From NCBI GenBank assembly GCA_032251315.1, contig JAVVEE010000010.1:1-47286 (forward strand): 47,286 nt of DNA. Reading direction: 5' to 3'. This document shows, in pieces, positions 43,194-47,286 of this stretch. The notes under the pieces were generated by a model. The model did not search any database. It was not told the origin of the DNA and saw nothing but the letters and a program-made list of their open reading frames with translations. The DNA is from LH-M37 sp032251315 (GTDB taxonomy: Bacteria > Pseudomonadota > Gammaproteobacteria > SZUA-229). How positions within the stretch are numbered: the stretch's first letter is position 1; each line of letters begins with the position of its first letter. Both the position numbers and the translations under genes were made by a program.

Positions 43194-44963
43194 ATGGATA
43201 ATGTTATACCCCTAATAATTCGCAGCCTGCGAATACCTTTTCTGCTATTGATTGGTGTTTATAGCGTAGCGGTTCTGGGCCTTGTGCTGATCCCCGGCGT
43301 TGACGACGAAGGCAATACCTGGCACATGGGTTTCTTTCATGCCTTTTATTTCGTTAGCTATACGGCTACAACCATTGGCTATGGTGAAGTTCCCTATGAA
43401 TTTACCAATGCACAGCGTTTATGGGTACTGACAACCATCTACTCCACGGTGATCAGCTGGTTTTATACTCTGGGTAAAATTATCGCCCTGATGCAGAATA
43501 AAGCATTTATTGACGCCGTCGCCGTCAGCCGGTTTAAGAAAGACATCAAAACCCTGCACGAGCCTTTTTACCTTATTTGTGGCTTAGGAGAAACCGGCAA
43601 AGCCATCGTCACCTCACTCACCGAAGAACATTGCCGGGCTGTCATCGTTGAAAAGGAAAAGGAAAATCTCAATAAATTAAATATAGATGAACTCAAGGAA
43701 TACGTTCCCAGCATCATCGGCGATGCTTGCGACCCCTATATGCTGGAACTGGCTGGAATCACCCACCCCATGTGCCGGGGTGTTATTGCGGTGACGGCCT
43801 CTGATAAAACCAATCTGAAAATTGCAATCAGCAGCAAATTACTGCACCCGGATATAAAAGTAGCCTGCCGTTCTGAATTCAAGGACACTGAAGAAAATAT
43901 GCTGTCATTCGGCACCGATTACATCATCAATCCATACGAGAGTTTTGCAGACACCTTCTCCATGCTGATCCATTCCCCTTCCCTGCACCTCATTCACGAC
44001 TGGTTAACCGATGCGCCGGATACAAAACTCAACGACCCCATATACCTGAACAAAGGCCCCTGGATTCTTTGTGGCTATGGCCGGTTTGGACGCGAAATTT
44101 ATAAGCACCTGAAAGCCAAAAATATTCCGACCGTAATCATTGACCCTGACGAAAAGGTAAAAGCTGACTTTGATCTACTGGCAGAAATAAATCAGTTTAT
44201 TACCGGCACCGGTACCGACCACAATACTTTGAACAAGGCCGGAGCTGCCACAGCGGCGGGCATCGTCGCCGGCTCAGACAATGACTCAAATAACTTATCC
44301 ATCATCATGACCGCACTGGCCATTAATCCCGAAATTTTCGTCATTGCCAGACAGAACAAACACAACAACCGTATTCTTTACCACTCTTCAACTCAACGTA
44401 ACGCTTCACCCGATGCCGCTATCACGCGCATTGTTATGCATCCACGTGAAATCATCGCGCGTAAAGTTCGTGCTTTTTTCCTCACTCCTTTACTGGATAA
44501 CTTTCTGTACCTGGCCAAACAACAGGATGAGGAATGGGCAAATATAACCATCAGTCGGCTCAGCGCCGTCATTGGCGACTCCCGACCCCACACCTGGTCG
44601 GTCACCATTAACCCTGCTTCATCACCGACTATCGTACAGGCAATAAAATTCGGTCGCACCGTAGAAATGTCGCATCTGACTCAGGATCCAGGCAATCGCC
44701 AGCTGAAACTTCGCTGCATTCCATTGCTACTAATTCGAGATCACGAGGAAATATTGCTGCCTGATGAGGATTTAGAACTAAAACTGGATGACAAAATATT
44801 ATTTTGCGGAACGCCCGCAGTGAAAAGAAATATGCACTGGACGCTTAATGTCATGAGCAGCCTCAACTATGTCATGAGCCTTAAAGACGAGCCGGAATCC
44901 TATCTCTGGAGGTTATTTCGCTTTTATCGAAACCGCTCCGAACATCGCAAGCTAAAAAGATAA
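43194..44963 (+). CDS. Two-helix potassium channel with two RCK/TrkA-N domains
   Basis: A 589-residue channel subunit. Helix 1 is at about residues 13-34, then a pore loop with the K+ selectivity filter TTIGYGE (59-65), then helix 2 (about 75-98). The cytoplasmic part has two Rossmann nucleotide-binding domains (FYLICGLGETGKAIVTSL near 122 and WILCGYGRFGREIYKHL near 286), with TrkA-C-like segments after. Such channels are gated by nucleotides, Ca2+ or other ligands bound to the RCK ring. Clustering with the DUF6394-like gene suggests a functional pair. K+ control also links to PtsP signalling and ectoine-based osmoadaptation. Confidence 0.88.
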   Translation: MDNVIPLIIRSLRIPFLLLIGVYSVAVLGLVLIPGVDDEGNTWHMGFFHAFYFVSYTATTIGYGEVPYEFTNAQRLWVLTTIYSTVISWFYTLGKIIALMQNKAFIDAVAVSRFKKDIKTLHEPFYLICGLGETGKAIVTSLTEEHCRAVIVEKEKENLNKLNIDELKEYVPSIIGDACDPYMLELAGITHPMCRGVIAVTASDKTNLKIAISSKLLHPDIKVACRSEFKDTEENMLSFGTDYIINPYESFADTFSMLIHSPSLHLIHDWLTDAPDTKLNDPIYLNKGPWILCGYGRFGREIYKHLKAKNIPTVIIDPDEKVKADFDLLAEINQFITGTGTDHNTLNKAGAATAAGIVAGSDNDSNNLSIIMTALAINPEIFVIARQNKHNNRILYHSSTQRNASPDAAITRIVMHPREIIARKVRAFFLTPLLDNFLYLAKQQDEEWANITISRLSAVIGDSRPHTWSVTINPASSPTIVQAIKFGRTVEMSHLTQDPGNRQLKLRCIPLLLIRDHEEILLPDEDLELKLDDKILFCGTPAVKRNMHWTLNVMSSLNYVMSLKDEPESYLWRLFRFYRNRSEHRKLKR

Positions 44964-45019
44964 TGCGGCGAACAATACAAATCGCCACTGTGAAAAATGC
45001 AAAACGTCACAAATCAATG

Positions 45020-45025
45020 TAATAT
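45020..45025 (+). promoter_or_regulatory. -10 box of the tRNA-Arg promoter
   Basis: TAATAT is followed by a GC-rich stretch (TCGCCCC) just before the likely start, a discriminator typical of growth-rate-controlled stable RNA promoters. No good -35 is seen. Confidence 0.35.
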
Positions 45026-45039
45026 TCGCCCCTATTCCT

Positions 45040-45116
45040 GCCCCGATAGCTCAGCTGGATAGAGCGTCCCCCTCCTAAGGGGAAGGCCAGAGGTTCGAAT
45101 CCTCTTCGGGGCACCA
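45040..45116 (+). tRNA. tRNA-Arg, anticodon CCT
   Basis: A complete 77-base cloverleaf: acceptor GCCCCGA with TCGGGGC, D-arm GCTC/GAGC, anticodon stem TCCCC/GGGGA around the loop CTCCTAA (anticodon CCT, reading AGG), T-arm AGAGG/CCTCT with TTCGAAT, and an encoded CCA end. It is upstream of ppiB. No integrase or attachment-site duplicate is visible beside it, although tRNA-Arg(CCT) is a common phage target. Confidence 0.98.
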
Positions 45117-45151
45117 TTGAACAACACTATCCACCAGCAAAGGTATCCATC

Positions 45152-45652
45152 ATGTCTAAAAAAGTTCTCCTTGAAACCTCTAAGGGCAACATCACCATCG
45201 AACTTAACGAAGAAAAAGCGCCGGCAACAGTGGCTAATTTTCTGAAATACGTCAATGAGGGTTTTTACAATGGCACGATATTTCATCGTGTTATTCCAAA
45301 CTTCATGGTTCAGGGTGGTGGCTTCACGCCGGACATGACGCAAAAAGAAGTGGGCGCTCCGATTAAAAACGAAGCCGACAACGGACTCTCCAATGTGCGC
45401 GGCAGCATTGCCATGGCCAGAACCAGCGACCCCCACTCTGCCACCGCTCAATTCTTTATCAATCATAAAGACAACAGCTTTCTCGACCATACCGCGCCTA
45501 CAGGACAAGGCTGGGGCTACTGCGCATTCGGCATGGTCACTGATGGCATGGATGTGGTTGATGCCATTGCCAGTGTCCCTACCAGCAACCAGGGCGGCCA
45601 TGGTGATGTACCTACAGAAACCGTCACCCTCGAAAAAGCTACTGAGATTTAA
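45152..45652 (+). CDS. ppiB: Cyclophilin-type peptidyl-prolyl isomerase B
   Basis: Cytoplasmic prolyl isomerase of 166 residues without a signal peptide. The cyclophilin core is clear: FYNGTIFHRVIPNFMVQGGG holds the catalytic Arg and the Phe-x-x-x-Gln set, followed by GSIAMARTSDPHSATAQFFI and WGYCAFGMVTDGMDVVDAI. The gene lies 35 bases after the tRNA and eight bases before lpxH. Confidence 0.97.
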   Translation: MSKKVLLETSKGNITIELNEEKAPATVANFLKYVNEGFYNGTIFHRVIPNFMVQGGGFTPDMTQKEVGAPIKNEADNGLSNVRGSIAMARTSDPHSATAQFFINHKDNSFLDHTAPTGQGWGYCAFGMVTDGMDVVDAIASVPTSNQGGHGDVPTETVTLEKATEI

Positions 45653-45660
45653 CTGTATTC

Positions 45661-46386
45661 GTGCGTGACTGGCTATTCATCTCAGATCTGCACCTTGATC
45701 CTGAACAACCCGGGGTCATTGATCTTTTTGTACGATTTGTCGATGAAATCGCCATTCACGCCGATAGACTTTATATCCTTGGCGACTTTCTTGAATACTG
45801 GTTGGGCGATGACATCGAAGTACCCGGATTAGAACCCGCCTTTAACGCGCTAAAAAAATTAAGCGATAACGGCGTGCCGGTGTTTTTTATGGCGGGGAAT
45901 CGTGATTTCCTGATCGGCCAGCAACTCGCACAGAAATGTGGCTTCAAAATCATCAACGAACCCGTCATTGAAAACTTCTACGGACAGGAAGCCCTGTTGA
46001 TGCACGGCGACACCCTCTGCACGGATGATGCCGCCTATCAGGCATTCAGAGCCGTGGTTAGAAACAAAGCCTGGCAGCAGGAGACCCTGGCCAAATCACC
46101 GCAGGAACGTCTGCAACTAGCGCAATCGATGCGCCAGAAAAGCGAACAGGCCAATGCCGAAAAAGATTATGAAATCATGGATGTTAATCACAACGCCGTG
46201 ATTGAGGCCATGCAAGAACACTCAGTCAATTTATTAATTCATGGCCATACCCATCGTGAGGCCATCCACCTGTTCGAACTCGACAACCAGCCGGCCAAAC
46301 GTATCGTCCTGGGCGACTGGCACGAGGCCGGCAGTTATTTGCGCATCAGCAAAACAGCCGAACCGGAACTCGTCAAATTTGTTTAA
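45661..46386 (+). CDS. lpxH: UDP-2,3-diacylglucosamine diphosphatase
   Basis: LpxH cuts UDP-diacylglucosamine to lipid X and UMP, the fourth step of lipid A synthesis. It is a calcineurin-like phosphoesterase of 241 residues with all metal motifs: ISDLHLD, LGDFLEYWLGDD, MAGNRDFLIG, MHGDTLCTDD and IHGHTHREAIH. It uses a GTG start. ppiB-lpxH is a common order. It works in the same pathway as lpxA and lpxD at 25-27 kb. Confidence 0.96.
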   Translation: MRDWLFISDLHLDPEQPGVIDLFVRFVDEIAIHADRLYILGDFLEYWLGDDIEVPGLEPAFNALKKLSDNGVPVFFMAGNRDFLIGQQLAQKCGFKIINEPVIENFYGQEALLMHGDTLCTDDAAYQAFRAVVRNKAWQQETLAKSPQERLQLAQSMRQKSEQANAEKDYEIMDVNHNAVIEAMQEHSVNLLIHGHTHREAIHLFELDNQPAKRIVLGDWHEAGSYLRISKTAEPELVKFV

Positions 46387-46395
46387 TCAACAAAA

Positions 46396-47103
46396 TCAAT
46401 CCAGCGAATATTCCTGATACTTCTCTTCTGATTTAAATATTGCCGCATCAACCGCGGTCTTTTTATACGTTAACAGCAACCGGCTTTTGCCGTTGCTGTG
46501 CCATTCGTAAATGGGCAAGCCTTTACTATAATAATCACCCTCGTTAAAAACCTGATCGTATAAAAAGCAGCGACCACGAAATTCCTCCGGCGTGAGTTCC
46601 AGTAACCGAGACTGCTGCCCGGCCATAATTTTCTGATACGACGCCAGCAGTGTTGTCACCTCAGGAAGCAGCCCTTCTGCCAGCTTGATATCTATACAGG
46701 TTTCTTTGCTTTCATCAGTAGCAACCACCCGGTAGCCATAAACAGACTTACCCGCAATGGCCGGAGCCTCCGGCACACTGAAATACTCAACATCAACGAG
46801 TTCACTGAAATCCGGTTTCTGATAGGCGTAATCAGGTATCAACAAGATTGATTGATCATGATGCGTCACACTGCGAACAACACGCAGCTTATCGTCATAA
46901 ACAACATAACCACTTTCATCATCCAACTGATCTATTCTCAGATAGCGGTCAGTCACCGTAAACTTAACCTGGTAGGCCTCACCACCCGCCTCCCGCTCTT
47001 CATAGACAAGCTCAAAGGCATCGATGCGATCTTCTGCATAAACATCAGCCGCCATAAAAAACGGAAACGCAATCGCTAATAAAACGTGATTTACTCTATT
47101 CAT
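46396..47103 (-). CDS. Secreted protein of unknown function
   Basis: A 235-residue protein with a signal peptide (MNRVNHVLLAIAFPFFMAADVYA), cleaved before EDRIDAF, so probably periplasmic. The body has beta-rich features (AYQVKFTVTDRYLRIDQL, GYVVYDDKLRVVRSVTHHDQ) and two cysteines (TCIDIK and GRCFLYDQ) that could form a disulfide. I do not recognise the family. It converges with lpxH, eight bases apart, and no terminator is visible between them. Confidence 0.75.
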   Translation of the reverse strand: MNRVNHVLLAIAFPFFMAADVYAEDRIDAFELVYEEREAGGEAYQVKFTVTDRYLRIDQLDDESGYVVYDDKLRVVRSVTHHDQSILLIPDYAYQKPDFSELVDVEYFSVPEAPAIAGKSVYGYRVVATDESKETCIDIKLAEGLLPEVTTLLASYQKIMAGQQSRLLELTPEEFRGRCFLYDQVFNEGDYYSKGLPIYEWHSNGKSRLLLTYKKTAVDAAIFKSEEKYQEYSLD

Positions 47104-47214
47104 AAATATAATTCATCATTCAGGGAAAATTTAAATTGACCGGATAATATCACAACATTTACCCGAATTTTAAACCCATATCAGCCATCTGGAAACAATG
47201 TAGCCTGTAACACA
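47104..47214. other. Region upstream of the secreted protein gene
   Basis: No gene is seen between the ATG at 47103 and the second palindromic element. It presumably holds the leftward promoter; I see no strong hexamers. Confidence 0.4.
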
Positions 47215-47286
47215 TACTATTGAGTTACATGGAAAGGATACCCTTCAATCAAGACGCGCTGAGAATACATCCGTGTACGCTCGGCA
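47215..47286. mobile_element. Palindromic MITE-like element, copy 2, cut by the window end
   Basis: It matches 16668-16739 at 70 of 72 positions, starting exactly at the outer TACTA. The differences are C for T at 47228 and G for A within the small ATAC/GTAT hairpin. The sequence stops just inside the place where the CAGCAGCA hairpin begins in copy 1. Confidence 0.9.

Noticed and set aside
45040..45116. Possible integration site at tRNA-Arg(CCT)
   Set aside because: This tRNA is a frequent phage target, but no integrase, duplicated 3' end or foreign block is next to it in the window.
45032..45601. 189-residue minus-strand frame covering tRNA-Arg and ppiB
   Set aside because: It runs through a perfect tRNA and the cyclophilin core on the other strand. 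Its tRNA-derived end (KRIRTSGLPLRRGTLYPAELSGQ) is a common mis-annotation.

Overview
The window looks like a draft-genome contig (there is one 100-N gap) from a marine or salt-adapted gammaproteobacterium. The evidence is gene order and gene content. The block rpsB-tsf-pyrH-frr-uppS-cdsA-dxr-rseP-bamA-skp-lpxD-fabZ-lpxA is the standard gammaproteobacterial envelope/translation cluster. It sits with map-glnD-dapE, PtsP (the nitrogen-type PTS enzyme I), YggX, an HdfR-like LysR regulator, and a complete ectoine operon (ectA-ectB-ectC-ask) for osmotic adaptation. I could not place the organism more finely.

Layout from left to right. 1-281: the start of an unidentified leftward gene, then a gene-free stretch. 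282-4519: an RND efflux adaptor lipoprotein and pump. 4631-8544: a glutamate-type dehydrogenase, an ABC-F protein and an A-type Fe-S carrier. 8660-10003: an ATP-grasp protein interrupted by the gap. 10297-15066: the ectoine operon plus a membrane TPR protein that overlaps ask. 15413-16473: a very acidic small protein converging on an HdfR-like regulator. 16829-19120: ptsP. 19344-24716: a leftward group (yggX, an AmmeMemoRadiSam-type radical SAM enzyme, an M16C peptidase, a thiopurine methyltransferase-like protein and a 91-residue unknown). 24786-25097: a rightward YqfO/NIF3-like gene. 25103-37868: the leftward core cluster, from rpsB (first transcribed) to lpxA (last). 38135-44963: map, glnD, dapE, and a small membrane protein paired with a K+ channel. 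45040-47103: tRNA-Arg(CCT), ppiB, lpxH and a secreted unknown protein.

How the genes work together. The central cluster couples translation factors to undecaprenyl phosphate, phospholipid and lipid A synthesis and to outer-membrane protein assembly; LpxH for the same lipid A pathway lies farther right. GlnD and PtsP are both nitrogen-status signal proteins. Ectoine synthesis and the K+ channel pair fit osmotic and ion homeostasis. I found no prophage, defence island, CRISPR array or transposase gene.

The most unusual content is non-coding. (1) A roughly 134-bp palindromic element lies directly upstream of ptsP, and the left half of a second copy ends the window. (2) An unrelated roughly 156-bp palindromic element is wedged between frr and uppS, and its edge forms the frr stop codon. 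(3) A hairpin plus a 10-bp tandem array lies between the converging ptsP and yggX genes. (4) Ribosomal protein S2 carries a Lys/Ala/Glu-rich C-terminal tail of about 95 residues with an internal duplication. No clearly new multi-gene system was found.
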